The notes under the pieces were generated by a model. That model saw nothing but the letters and a program-made list of their open reading frames with translations, ran no database searches and was not told where the DNA came from. A stretch of DNA of 64,000 bases, taken from contig NC_061791.1 in NCBI RefSeq assembly GCF_022458985.1, positions 460,001 through 524,000 of the forward strand. Direction: 5' to 3'. Both the position numbers and the translations under genes were made by a program. The stretch's first letter is position 1, and each line of letters begins with the position of its first letter. Source of the DNA: Mugil cephalus. Lineage: Eukaryota > Chordata > Actinopteri > Mugiliformes > Mugilidae. Positions 1-12,611 of the stretch are shown here, piece by piece.

Positions 1-363
1 CGTAAAGGCCAAAGCATCAGGAGACGCGGCCTGTTGACTTTTTCCTCCTGATAAGGTTTTTCCTGCCGTCGCAGCGTCTCGAAGCGCTTTGTGGCAGATT
101 ATTTTGACAGTTACCATGACAGCAGCGTCTGAGATTTCAGCAAAGAGACGTCCTCAGAAACTTTGGACGACAGAACGAACGTCTTCACAGTAAAGATGGA
201 ACATTTAGAGGGTTCGATTCACCTGCTCATGAATATTTAATCAGATGAAATATTTAGTCCAACGCACCAGTTATGAGCAGATTAGATGAGATTAGATGAG
301 ATTAGACACTTATTCACCCGGAGGATAAATTAAACAGACGTTTTGGTTCTGAAGATATTTATT

Positions 364-505
364 CTCCTAGCCTCCCAGGTAATAGTAGCTGTTCCTAGCT
401 TCCTAGCTAATAGTAGCTCTGTGTAACCGCCTAGGTAACAGTAGCTCTTCATAGCCTCCCAGCTAACGACAGCTCTTTTTAGGCTTCCTAATAGTAGCTC
501 TATGA
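364..505 (-). repeat. Inverted short array of the TTAGCTGGGAGGCTAGG unit
   Basis: TCCTAGCCTCCCAGCTAATAG-type units, four imperfect copies, are the reverse complement of the array at 650-1499. Confidence 0.75.
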
Positions 506-649
506 ATGGATGAAAGGAGCCTCCTGCTCGGAGGAAAAGCAGCTGCAGGAATCTCAGCTGATGAAAATCCGATGCAACAACATCAGGCTGACGAGGATCA
601 TTGGAGCAGCAGCCGTCAGCACGTTGCTCTGTGGGTTAATTCAATCACA

Positions 650-1499
650 TGTAGCTACTACTGTAGGAGGAGCTACTGTTAGCTGGGAGGCTACGAGGAG
701 CTACTGTTAACTGGGAGGCTAGGAGTAGCTAGTATTAGCTGGGAGGCTAGGAGGAGCTAGTATTAGCTGGGAGGCTAGGAGGAACTACTATTAGCTGGGA
801 GGCTAGGAGGAGCTACTGTTAGCTGGGAGGCTAGGAGGAGCTAGTATTAGCTGGGAGGCTAGGAGGAGCTACTGTTAGCTGGGAGGCTAGGAGGAGCTAG
901 TATTAGCTGGGAGGCTAGGAGGAGCTAGTATTAGCTGGGAGGCTAGGAGGAGCTACTGTTAGCTGGGAGGCTAGGAGGAGCTACTATTAGCTGAGAGGCT
1001 AGGAGGAGCTACTGTTAGCTGGGAGGCTAGGAGGAGCTAGTATTAGCTGAGAGGCTAGGAGGAGCTAGTATTAGCTGGGAGGCTAGGAGGAGCTAGTATT
1101 AGCTGGGAGGCTAGGAGGAGCTAGTATTAGCTGGGAGGCTAGGAGGAGCTAGTATTAGCTGGGAGGCTAGGAGGAGCTAGTATTAGCTGGGAGGCTAGGA
1201 GGAACTACTATTAGCTGGGAGGCTAGGAGGAGCTAGTATTAGCTGGGAGGCTAGGAGGAGCTAGTATTAGCTGGGAGGCTAGGAGGAGCTAGTATTAGCT
1301 GGGAGGCTAGGAGGAACTACTATTAGCTGGGAGGCTAGGAGGAGCTAGTATTAGCTGGGAGGCTAGGAGGAGCTAGTATTAGCTGGGAGGCTAGGAGGAG
1401 CTAGTATTAGCTGAGAGGCTAGGAGGAGCTAGTATTAGCTGAGAGGCTAGGAGGAGCTAGTATTAGCTGAGAGGCTAGGAGGAGCTGCTATTAGCTCTG
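650..1499 (+). repeat. 28-bp minisatellite, about 30 copies
   Basis: Unit TTAGCTGGGAGGCTAGGAGG plus AGCTAGTA or AGCTACTG. Copies are very similar, implying recent expansion or homogenisation. Confidence 0.95.
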
Positions 1500-3071
1500 C
1501 TCCAACATGGAGGAGATAAAGAAGAAGAGATTTCCAGGTGAAAAGTAAATGAAATAAAACGCTGGGTGGTGGGATCAGATCTGTATTTTGTTAAATTTCA
1601 TGAAACATCCCAAACAGAGCTTCAGCTTTTCAGAACAAGTCGTGCGTGTTCAAATTGCAAATGAGATTTTCTTTGTTAAAAACTCCAATAAATGTTCAGT
1701 CCTGCTCTAAATCTCCACCAAAAGCTTCAGCTTTAGTTTCTAATAACTCGTCTGGGTTTTCACTCAACTACTGAATCTGTAGCTGCTTCTAAAATGTGTC
1801 TCAGTTATTAACATTATTTAGATTAGAACGACGTCTCTACTGAGAGTAAAGTTCCTTTATTAAGCTCAGTCTCATTTTACTTTTCACTTTCTTTTCTTTC
1901 ACTCATTTAATTTAAAAGTTTCTAATTTATCTGTTTGATTATTTTTGTGACTTTTTATTTATCTCATGTATGAGGAGAATATAGACCTGAAACAATAATG
2001 AATGTTATTAATAAAAATAGAGGCGTATAAAGCTCAGAGTGCTGGAGCAGACAGGAGGCGGTGGCTGTACTTTCAGTCTCATTTCAGGCATAAACCAACA
2101 TTTTTCCTCGTGTTTGTTGCTTTGGAGTCGACAGAGTCGGCGTTTGAGTTAAACCCAGGGAAGCTTTTCTTATTTAAACTGCTCCTGAAGCAGAGAGAGT
2201 TTCTCCAGAGAACAGAGAAAAGGGAGGAATGTTATTGTGTTGCCGGAGCAGCTGGTTCCTCCTCAGCTCCTGCTGCCCAGGCTCATTCACAGCTCCCTGA
2301 TTACAGCGGCTTTTTGTGTTGTGTGAGGAAGTGCTTCACTCGTCCGGCCTTTTTTAGGAGCAAACAATGGGCTCAGTCATCCAGCTAAACAGACATCAGC
2401 AGAAAGAGGTCAATTATGGGAAAGGACCGAGGAAGACGCAGAGACACCTCAGCGCTGGTCTGATTAGTCTTTGTTACGGAAACCGTTTCATAACTCGGTC
2501 GGGGGAGAGATTGGTCTCCCGCCGTCCCACGTTTTAAAATGTGAAGCCTCTTTTCACCGAGCGACGGAGAGAGAACATTTAGTCCCGACAGAGCTGCTGC
2601 TACTCGTCCTCCAGCTGCGTCAAAACAGAAAGAAAAACTTCAAACCGCAGGAAAATGTGTTTTTTTTTAATCTGGTATTTAAATGAGAACAGTGAGTGGG
2701 AGTGGCCTTCATTTCCATTCTCCTTCCAGGCCGGCGTCCCACGATGCCCTGCTCCTTATTTTTATGCATTATTGAGTCTCCTCGTGGAGGACGCTTAGAA
2801 GGGAAGAGGCCTCGCCATAAAAGGAAGTACGACTCTATATTCAACAAGGGCGACTTCAAAAGAGCCTTTGAAAAATTGATCAGGTGAAGCTAAAGTAGAT
2901 CTCAGGCCGAGGCCTTTTCATCAGGTTAGAACTCGCAGGAACACGGCTTCTACCACTTTAAGAAGATCACATGTTTGTTTTCCTTAGCAGAGCCAGAATA
3001 ACTTAGTTTGATTAACTGTGTCTGGAAAAAAAGTAGAAATAGGGTTCAAACTGTTAAAAGTTTATCTCTAA

Positions 3072-3256
3072 GGCTCGGAGGCTAGGAGGCTAGGAGGCTA
3101 GCAGGCTAGGAGGCTAGGAAGCTAGGAGGCTAGGAGGCTAGGAAGCTAGGAGGCTAGGAGGCTAGGAAGCTAGGAGGCTAGGAGGCTAGGAAGCTAGGAG
3201 GCTAGGAAGCTAGGAGGCTAGGAAGCTAGGAAGCTAGGAGGCTAGGAGGCTAACTA
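3072..3256 (+). repeat. 9-bp minisatellite GCTAGGAGG/GCTAGGAAG
   Basis: About 20 units; shares the GCTAGGAGG core of the 28-bp array upstream. Confidence 0.9.
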
Positions 3257-3583
3257 GAGCCTCTTCTTCTCTTAGCTCCATGTCATCGTTTCATTTCAGA
3301 CAAAGGTTTGACATGAGAAGACATCAGACGTCCTCTGTCCCCGTCCCAGACCTGATCTCAGAGTCTAATGGTCCTTTACTCTGGTTCTGTTTCACCTTGG
3401 TCCTGGTTCGGTTTCATTCTTTCAGATCAACTTTACAAACTGTGTGAACACGTTGGAGCTAAAGACTAGAACCATCAGATCCAGGAGGAACAAGTTAGAA
3501 AACCACAAACATGTTGAACCAACCATTTCTAGAACTTAGAATGTAAATCTAACCTGGACATTTCTAAAGCTGATCAACACATT

Positions 3584-3960
3584 TACTTATTTACAACTAT
3601 TTCCATTCAAACTATCAACTATCATGTGTAGCTGGCTAGCTCTCTCCTCCTGCTAGCTCTCTCCTCCTGCTAGCTCTCTCCTCCTGCTAGCTCTCTCCTC
3701 CTGCTAGCTCTCTCCTCTTGCTAGCTCTCTCCTCCTGCTAGCTCTCTCCTCCTGCTAGCTCTCTCCTGCTGCTAGCTCTCTCCTCTTGTTAGCGTTTTCC
3801 TCCGTGAACCACACATGACGACAATTATCATGAAAAAGCCTCAGTTATTTAGAACCAGTCTAGTTTTACTTGGTCTAGAAACACGAGTTAGAACCTGATC
3901 TATAGGCTGAAGTTTGTACTGAAGCTGAAGCGTCCTGATGCTACGTGGTGTGATTTTAAC
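3584..3960 (+). repeat. Dispersed element, copy 1, with 17-bp internal array
   Basis: Flanks ATCATGTGTAGCTGGCTA and ACATGACGACAATTAT...TATAGGCTGAAGTTT recur around 8470-9420. The core (3634-3792) is about nine units of CTAGCTCTCTCCTCCTG. Confidence 0.7.
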
Positions 3961-6428
3961 CAGAGGGTTAATATCTGCTCTGAGACTCTCATCAGTTCAT
4001 TGTTGTTGAGTGACAGCCCACGCCTGGTGCCACGGCGACGCCTCCTCCACCACCTCCCTTTATGTGTGGAAGGTCACGGGGTGGAACATCCCATCATGTC
4101 ACTGTGACGGTAATAAAGAGACGCTAAAAGTCCCCGTTGTCCATAAATCACTGTTTACCACCGCGTAGCTTTAACCTTTGAGCGCCTGCAGTACCTGACC
4201 TGTACCTGCAGGGGGCAACAGTGGAGGAGGAGGTCGGGGGCATCTGGACTGTGCTCTGTGGTTTTAGCTCTGTAGCTAAATGCTAACCCTGTTCTGGAGG
4301 AGTCACCATGATGTAAGAGCTTCACACGTCATTGGCCTGATGGAACCTGAGTCACAGAGAAAACAAGTTTCTATTGATAGTGAGACTTTTATAGCGTGTG
4401 TCAGACATTAATGAGTGAATATCACTGAAGCCCAGAGTCCACAATCAGAATAGTTTTAAATGTTAATTCATAACAAGGAGAAATGTCCTTAGTTTAGTTT
4501 AGTAAAGTTTATTTGAGGAACATCCATCTTTTTAAATGGTTCCCTCTGTTCTAACAGTCTGTAAACACGATTCAATAAAAGCAGATTTCCTGAAATATCA
4601 GAACCAAACGGAGACGTTCAGGCCTCAGAGGCTGCAGACGTGTCTTTGTTATTGTCTCCGTACCTGAACACTGTCGGTCTGGTTTCTGTTGAATAAGTTC
4701 AGGAGCGTTTGTTTGGCTGTTGGTGTCGTCTTTCTTTTTTCTTGTGGGTGGATTTGTTTGTCCTAAAACGAGCAGCGTCGCCGGTCTCTGCTCCGGGTCA
4801 GACCTGGTTCTGGTTCTGGTTCTGGGTCCAGATTCGCTGGTGTCTGGGATCATGTCTGCGTTAAGCTGTGATGAGCCGCCTCTGTGCGTCTAATCCCACC
4901 GTCCCTCTCAGACCTGATCTCATCCCAGATCTTAGCTCCGGGCGCCGCTGCCTTAACGCTGATAATGCCTCTAGTTTGTGGGAGAATATAAGCTCAGAAA
5001 ATCCCTTTAATCGAAGCAGCAAGCGACACAAACAACGTCCTGGAAAACGGCCGAGAAAAGACGGAGCTTCACAGAGAAAAGCACCTTATTTATCTCACAC
5101 TAGAAAGAGTTAATAAAACTATCACCACAGTCTTAAACCCTCATTTACTGAACACGTCTGTATTTAATTTAATCACTTATTACTGTGTTTTTTACTTTGA
5201 CCCCTGAGGCTTGAATAGAAAATGAAGTATCACATCTTAAATTGATTCCTAATTATTTACATGTTGCCTCATTTTAACTGTATTAAAACAAAATGTTTCA
5301 TTTTAACGTGATAAATGTCTGATGTGACTTTATCCTTTAAGCTACTGGTTTAAATTCATTGTTCCCACAGTGGGAACGTGTGCTAACAACAACAATGATT
5401 CATATTTACATTCATATTTAATTAGCTATTTAGCCTTTTCACTCAGAAACTACATGCTAATCCAGTTAGCATACGTCTATGGCCGTTTACATTCAGTAAA
5501 TTAGCTTAACAATTTTCACAGTTAGTAGCTAAATGTCCTGATTCTGATTGGATAGTCCTCCAACCAATCAGAGACATTCAGTCAGAATGTGTGGGAGGGG
5601 CATTTAGTAAGCCCCGCCCACACCGTGGATTAGTATCAAAGAGAAACTTTACAATGCAAACATTTGTGGTGAAGGGGACTTTGTGTTAGCGTGCAGGCTA
5701 ACTCAGCGTCCGTGGCCCCTCTTATAACGGGGACTAGTTTAATCTGGACCTCCGGTAATAATCGTAGTGAGAGTGAACAGAGAGAAGACTGAGCCCTGAG
5801 AGGTCAGAGGGCAAACGTGGCTGATGTTTGGCTCCAGACGTTAGTCGGAGTCTGTGCTCTGAAGCGAGAGGTTTTCTGTGGTGGGGGTGGAGGAGCCTCC
5901 AGGGAGGGAGGGGGCTCTGGGCTTCATCCAGACCCTGATCATCTTCAAAGTTGGGGACATTCAGCCTCCACAGCGTCTGTGTTTGAAGCCAGAATGGACC
6001 CGGTCACAAAGATACGTTCACAGACGCTCAAGACTTTTATTCTGTCACATGATCTCAGGATGATTCTGGCTCTGGAGCCTCATTCTGACCCGATCACTGC
6101 AGTTTATGTGACGTGTTCCTGTTAATCAGCTAAAAGGTGCCAGTAGCTAATGAAGCTAACTGAGATTAAGAGCATCGTAAATGTTAAATACAAGGTACGA
6201 GGTTAAAAAGGGGAAAGAAAACTATAGAAATATCTTTAAAAAGCAATTTACAAATACAACACAGGTCAAACAGAAATCACTCACTGAGATTCACCTGTAG
6301 AAACAAAGGTTTAATTATGATAATAACACTAATTAATACTGACACAGAGAGTTAGTATTAGAACCATCAAAACACAGAAGCTTCTCCGGTCGCTTCTGAT
6401 CCCAAACAAGACACACACAGTCAGACAG

Positions 6429-6662
6429 TAACACAACACAACAACACAACAACACAACAACAACACAACACAACAACAACACAACACCACAACACAACAA
6501 CAACAACACAACAACAACACAACAACAACACAACAACAACACAACAACACAACACAACACAACAACAACAACAACAACAACACAACACAACACAACACAA
6601 CACAACACAACACCAACAACAACAACAACAACAACAACAACAACCACAACACAACAACAACA
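6429..6662 (+). repeat. AAC/ACAAC microsatellite
   Basis: Pure A/C sequence of AAC and ACAAC units. Gives spurious Cys/Val/Leu frames on the - strand. Confidence 0.95.
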
Positions 6663-6780
6663 TCTAAGTAACTCCAGACTTCACCATTTGTTTCAAGAAC
6701 AAATATATGAGGAGAATGATCACATTTAATAAATTACCCTTCAAAAAAACAAGAAAAATCAGTGTAACCTGGACTCATGT

Positions 6781-6875
6781 CTGTCTGGTCCTGGTTCTGT
6801 CTGGTCCTGGTTCTGACTGGTCCTGGTTCTGTCTGGTCCTGGTTCTGTCTGGTCCTGGTTCTGTCTGGTCCTGGT
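6781..6875 (+). repeat. 16-bp repeat TCTGGTCCTGGTTCTG
   Basis: About five and a half units. Related CTGGTC/CTGGTT arrays occur elsewhere in the window. Confidence 0.9.
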
Positions 6876-8469
6876 CTCAGTGTCGTGTTCCCTTCACTTC
6901 TCTGAATAAACCAGTGGATAAATTAGATAAATTAGATAAAAGTTCTTTTCAGTGAAAATCTTCTGCGTAGTTTTCGCTCTGAGTTGAAGCTGCAGAACAA
7001 GCAGAACAACAGCTGATGATTTTAGCACAAAGTCTAGAGAAGCTGTTTGTGTTTAAGGTGACATGTCCAGAGTCTGATAACATCTCGACTTCATTAAGAA
7101 GCGTCTTTAAACTGATACGAGAGAAGAGAAAATGCCTGTTAATCTTATTTTCTTTCATTCCTCAGAGTCGGTTCAGCTGATTCATTAGAATAAAGAAAAC
7201 ATGACATACGTAACGACGTTAGCCATTTAATTAGCTTCAGCATGAGACGCTGTTTATTTAGTCCACGTACAGGAAGTGTCCTCGTCACAGTAACGTGGAA
7301 TTAAACTGAAATACATACAGGAAATAACAGGAATATTAAACAGATCTGAACATTATTAACTGATATCAGGACGTTAAACAGCTGAACTCAGAGTCTGGTT
7401 ATGAAGTGACTTTAGTTTCAGATCATGAATTATTAAGAAGTAGTTTCCTGTCGTCTCTTGTTGTAACGTCGTGTTTGCGTCTCCATCGTTCACGTTATTA
7501 ACCAGAGAAGATGAAACCTGGTGATCTGATCCAGAATGAAGCCTGAATGTTTCCCTTCAGGTCCAGATGAGGTTTGAGCTTCACACCGTGTCCTGTCTAA
7601 CACCTGGAGCTGCTGCAGGTGTGGATCAGCCTCTAAATCTGGCTCCTGGCATTTCACAGAATAATCAGCTTCACTGGCATTTACACAGAATATAAAAATA
7701 AAAAGGAAACGGCTGATTTTAATTTCACCTCTAATTGTGACTGAGCTGAAACTTTTTTTATTTTTTTATTGGCTCGTTTAAGATGTAGAGAAGCGAGATG
7801 TGTGTCTGTGAGTCACTCACCTAAAAATATCGGCCATATTTCCTCCAGTTCTCTCTGGTTCCTCCACGACCCCGTGACTCAGAGCTCCAGCTGGAAAGGT
7901 TTGGAAGCAGCCGGCGTTCCCGGCGTTTGGACGTTAGTCGGAGCAGAGCGAGGGCGGCCGAGCGTGGACGAGCGGCTGGAGGAGGCTCAGAACCACAAAC
8001 ACAACAGGCCTCAAACAAGATGGCCGCCAGCAGGCTTCAGACCCGAGGACAGAGCGTTTATCAGTCCACAAAGATTTCATCTGATTAGAACGCAGGATAA
8101 AGACTCTGATTTATATTATAATGTCTTCAGTGAGTCCGTTAAAGGGCCAGTGGGTAGAGGTTAGCGCCTCCTAGTGGTGTGGTTGTTGGTTGTTGGTAGC
8201 CGACAATTTAATTATTCACGGAGGCTTGAAAATAAACAGCAGCAGCTTCATGAACCAATCAGAGCCCTGGACACGAGTTGTGTTTGAGTAAATGCTGCAT
8301 GATGCAACACGTCATTTTCTTCTGGTTTCATTGATAAAAGTCATTATAGGATTTAACCAACACACACAATTCAGCTCATTTTTTAACGTTGTTCCAACTT
8401 TGATTCCTCCAGAACTAAACCTCAGAGAGATTCTGACTTTGTGACCGATAGGAAAGAAGCTGTCGTGTT

Positions 8470-9420
8470 ATATTCTTTCTATCGTGTGTAGCTGGCTACT
8501 CCCCGCGCATTCTCCTACTCTCTCTCCTCTCTACTCCTCCTAGCTACCTCTCTAGCACTCTCTCTTAGCCCTCAGCAGCTCTCTCCTGCACTTCTTAGCT
8601 AGCCTCTCCCTCACTCTCCCCTGTAGCATCCTCTAGATCTCCTCTGCAGCTCTCTCTTAGCAGCTCTCTCCTCCTGCTACATTCTCCCTCTACCTCCCTG
8701 CTACTTCTCCCTACTACTCTTCTCACAGCTCTCTCCTTGCTACCTCCTCACTACTCTCTCCTGCTAGCCTCTCCTCCTGTAGCATCTCCTCTAGCTAGCT
8801 CTCCTCCTGCTAGCTTCTCCTCCTCTAGCTCTCCTCTAGCTAGCTCTCTCCTCTGCTAGCTCTCTCCTGCTAGCTACTTCTCTCTCCTCTAGCTAGCTCT
8901 CTCCTCTGCTAGCTCTCCTCCTGCCTCTTAGCTAGCTTCTCCTCTGCTAGCTTTCTCCTCTAGCTAGCTCTCTTGCTAGCTCCTCCTCAGCTAGCTTCTC
9001 TCTCTCTCCTTGCTAGCTTCTCCTCTTCTCATCCTCTCTTCTCTGTGCTCCCTCCTGCTAGCATTCTCCTTTTCACCGTTTCTCTGTGCATCAAACATGA
9101 CGACAATTATTTAGAGTCAGTCTAGTTTTACTTGACCTGTCAGATTTTATTGATACCGATGTCGTTATCGATTCTGCTCATCGAGCCGATTCTTTATTTA
9201 TTCCCTGATCAGTTCCTCCTGTGAATCTTTGGTCTAGAAGAAGTGGTTTTGTGTAAACAACAGACATTTTATTGAGTTTCTAAACTAGAGATAAGAGCTC
9301 GTGCTCTGGACGTCTCATCGCTGCCCATCCCTCATCTACACAGGTTTAAAACTCATCTATAGGCTGAAGTTTTCTACTAAAGTTGAGACTGTGATGCATC
9401 TTGATGCTGCGTCGTCATGT
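8470..9420 (+). repeat. Dispersed element, copy 2, with expanded degenerate array
   Basis: Same flanks as 3584-3960; the array (about 8500-9062) is much longer and irregular, with many one-base differences. The right flank (9095-9420) has extra sequence not in copy 1. Confidence 0.7.
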
Positions 9421-10991
9421 GACTATCGATACGCCGACGACTCCTTTGTTTACGTTGGATATTTGAGTGACGGCTGCTGCTTGTCTCTGGTCTCTGGTTT
9501 TATTGTGCTGAGTTCAGGGCTGAGGACGTTGACTCTGTGAACACGGCGTCTCTGGTTCCTTATCGTACGCTGCTTGGATGTGGCCGGTCCCTGAAGATGA
9601 CACGGTTCGTAAGCAGAGATCAGGGCCGCCGCGCTATTAATAGACCCGCCATGCTTTTAAATGTGTGAGAGCGTCTGTAAATAAACCGCTGCTCACTGGG
9701 AGCGAACACAACTGTACGAACTCGCTCTGAAACAGCCTCCAGTGCAAACATAAAGCAACGTGTTCAGCGCCGCGTAAGTGGCTGAGGATGCTGATTAAAG
9801 CTGAGAGGAGGGATTCTCCTGGTTGGAGCTCAGATTTAAGGATGAACACGCGCCACCTTTTTCCCTTTATGACTTTCTGACAGATTCCCAGAGCGTCGTC
9901 GTCTGACTGGATGTAAATATTTCCCCCTCGGAGCAGAGAATAATATGTTTGCTTCATCACGTCTCTGTGAAATGTGCAGCCAAGTTGCCTGGTAACTAAA
10001 CCCGAGCGGAAACAGTCGACTTAAGAATCAGAATGCAACAAAAAGCAGCCGGAGAACGTCTTTGAATATTCATGTTCAAGGCCTCGAACCGGCCTCGACG
10101 CCGCGATCGAGTCATGAAGTCACGATCACAGACTCGTCCTCTATGTATTTATTCAATGAGATTTATCCAAATAAAATGAAACATTCAGGAGGAAAAGCTC
10201 CAACGTTCACATTTACATCTCAGCCCGAAAGACTTAATATAATGAAAACCTCCAGCGTGAACCTTTTGATTTAAATCATCTATATCGTGTTTGTTGACAT
10301 CATCACATCCAGAGAAAATATTTGTGTAAGTAATTTGAATGCGCATCAAGATAACATTCATAAGAATTGTACTAGTTTTGTTTTTATTGATTTATAAATA
10401 AGTGAGAAATGGGTTTGGACATATAAGTTATATAAGTATATAGTAGTCTTTCTGCTTTTCACTGTTTAAAATTATTAAATATTATTTAAATTTACGTGGG
10501 ATCATTTAGATGCATATGAGGAACAGGATCAAGCTGCAGAAAAGGTTTATTATTACGCTGTGGAAATATTTCCCTAAGATATTCACTAAAACCATTAAAG
10601 ACCAGGCTGGAGAAGTTAGAGCCATCTAGTGGCCGGGTGGGAGATTGCAGCCAACTCATTTCTTTCTTCTGATTTTACTATAACCTGATCTGTTCCTCAC
10701 GGAGGGAAACTCATTTGTTCGTCACCACAGAGCTGACGAATGGGTTGAAAATAGAGAAAGAAGAAGAAAAAAGGATGAGGATTAAATAAAAGCTGGATCT
10801 GGTGTCGCTAACAACCAGCAAAGAGCGACGTACGATAGATGAGACTTTAATTAGTTTTTCTTCCACATGGTGACAGGAAATACTCAAATATTTAAGTTTT
10901 ATTTCTTTCTATGTTAATATATTATTATTTTTGTGGCCATTGAAGCAGCACATGGATCAGAAGGAAGGATTTATGTTTGAGATGCTTCGCC

Positions 10992-11005
10992 GTCTCTATG
11001 GCAAC
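10992..11005 (+). promoter_or_regulatory. RFX X-box-like motif
   Basis: GTCTCTATGGCAAC fits the X-box consensus GTNYYATRRNAAC type. No gene start is nearby. Confidence 0.25.
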
Positions 11006-12566
11006 GCCATGCAGCCGACTGGATGTAAACAAACGTGTTAAACATGAAGTCTGCACCTGATTCCAGTGGAAGGAAGTAAAAAACCTCTGGAGGAGGAAGA
11101 GGAGGAGGAAGAGGATGCAAAGTGTTTTATTGTAAAAGCTGACATTTCTGCTTCGTCTGTAAATGAATTCAAATTAATTTCCTATTATTCCGTCTCTTAT
11201 CGTCGGAGGCAGAGACGTAAACAGCGATGGGACAAAACCAATTAAAAATAATAAATGAGAGTTTGGACATTAGAGCCAGAGGAGGAGGAGCAGATAAAAG
11301 GCGCCGAGTCAGAGCTTTATTTTATTTTTATTTCACGTTTCCTCCGGCGTCATCGCACTAAACTCAGGAATTAACCCGATTTATTTGGGGCCAGCTGATG
11401 TGGAGCTGCTGCCTTCAGGCGTCGTGGTATTTCTGACCACCGTGTTTCTGGGAGATGAATCCTTGGCTGAGTCTAAACCCTGGAAAGAGCAAAGAGTGAT
11501 AGTGAAATCCGCTCTGAAACTTCACGGGCTGAGAAAGAGAAGAAAAAGCCTCGGCACAGTTTGTTCCACCCTTCAGACGATGGTTCTTAAGAGGAAGCTC
11601 GTTTCCGTAGCAACATGCCAAATATAACAAGGCTGTTCACATAAAACATAAAAAGATGTGAAGAAGCAGCGTCTCACTCCCTGATGACATCCAGCCTCAA
11701 TGCAATGACCTCAGCATCTTCATCAGAACTAAAAGGCCTGATGGACGGAGAGCAGTGAGAGGAGTCAGGGGTGGTAACCATGGTAACCCCCACTAATCAT
11801 CACCCGGGAGGTAGAAAAACAAAGATGAAACAAAACTGGATCCATGTGGACGGAGACCGTGGAGACATCTTGGTCGTCTTCTTCATCCTTCTTTTCCTCG
11901 TTCTTCTAACTCTTCTTCTACTTCTTCTCAAACTCCTTCCTCCTTCTTCTTCTTCTTCTTTTAAAAGTAACTCTTCCCTTAACCACTAAATTAGCCTAAA
12001 CAAGAAAAACAGCTTAGGATCCTCCATTAACCACGACATGGTAGCGTTAGCCACATACGTAGCATAAAGATAATATTAGCCATTTATTAGCTTTAACGAG
12101 CCTAAAGAAGCTAACGGCAGTGAAACTGAATCAGCTCCATGTCTGTCAGACTCTGTATAATGATGCATGTTAGCATCCAGGCTAACGCTGTCGTGCTACA
12201 GGTCTTTGCTTTTTGTTTTTCCTGATTAAATCTGAACGCGGGGAAACTGAGCGGACGTCGTAAAGCGAAGTTACGCCTGCGACTCCCCGGTCGCAGCAGC
12301 TGATCTGGAAACTATCTGCAGTTCTAAATTTCCCCAGCGTGAAGAGCGAATCCTCCTCTGTTTATCCGTGGGATCCCTCCCTCCCCACCTGCCTCCGCCG
12401 GGGAAGTGAGGAAATAAATAACGTTAGATTACAGATGACAAATAGATCCCGATCTGCCTGGGACCGGCCCAGCTGGGACGCTCTGCCTCCTGAATGCTAA
12501 ACGCTTCTGTTTGAATATCTCCATCCATCGCACTCATTTCATCTCTTCTGTCTCTTTCTGTTGCAG

Positions 12567-12611
12567 AACCAGACGTTGTGCAAAGGCCTCAATGAGCTGC
12601 AGAACGGACAG
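12567..12611 (+). CDS. phf21b: phf21b exon, 45 nt (first one found)
   Basis: Acceptor tctgttgcag at 12557-12566 and donor GTAGGC at 12612. It reads [15 protein letters not shown] in phase 0, compatible with the next exon at 17413. It would extend the N-terminal helical segment of the family (KKQLHELQ-like). Called mainly from splice signals and phase, so less certain than the later exons. Confidence 0.6.

Larger units (their letters stand above)
1..12566. other. Region upstream of the first phf21b exon found
   Basis: No coding exon is supported here. It is either the large 5' intron of phf21b or upstream DNA. It contains repeat arrays (listed separately) between stretches of apparently unique AT-rich sequence at about 1500-3070, 3960-6420, 6880-8460 and 9450-12560. 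Open frames are short, start nowhere near splice or promoter signals, and match no family I know. Confidence 0.6.

Noticed and set aside
650..1499. CRISPR-like array
   Set aside because: No unique spacers: whole 28-bp units repeat head to tail, and the genome is vertebrate.
6329..6663. Cys/Val/Leu-rich frames on the - strand
   Set aside because: AAC microsatellite read in three frames.
9301..9540. Frame containing YADD, suggestive of reverse transcriptase
   Set aside because: The surrounding sequence matches the dispersed element copy at 3584-3960, which has no such motif; no other reverse-transcriptase blocks nearby.
9637..9960. 107-codon non-repetitive frame on the - strand
   Set aside because: No recognisable domain; more likely chance or noncoding sequence.
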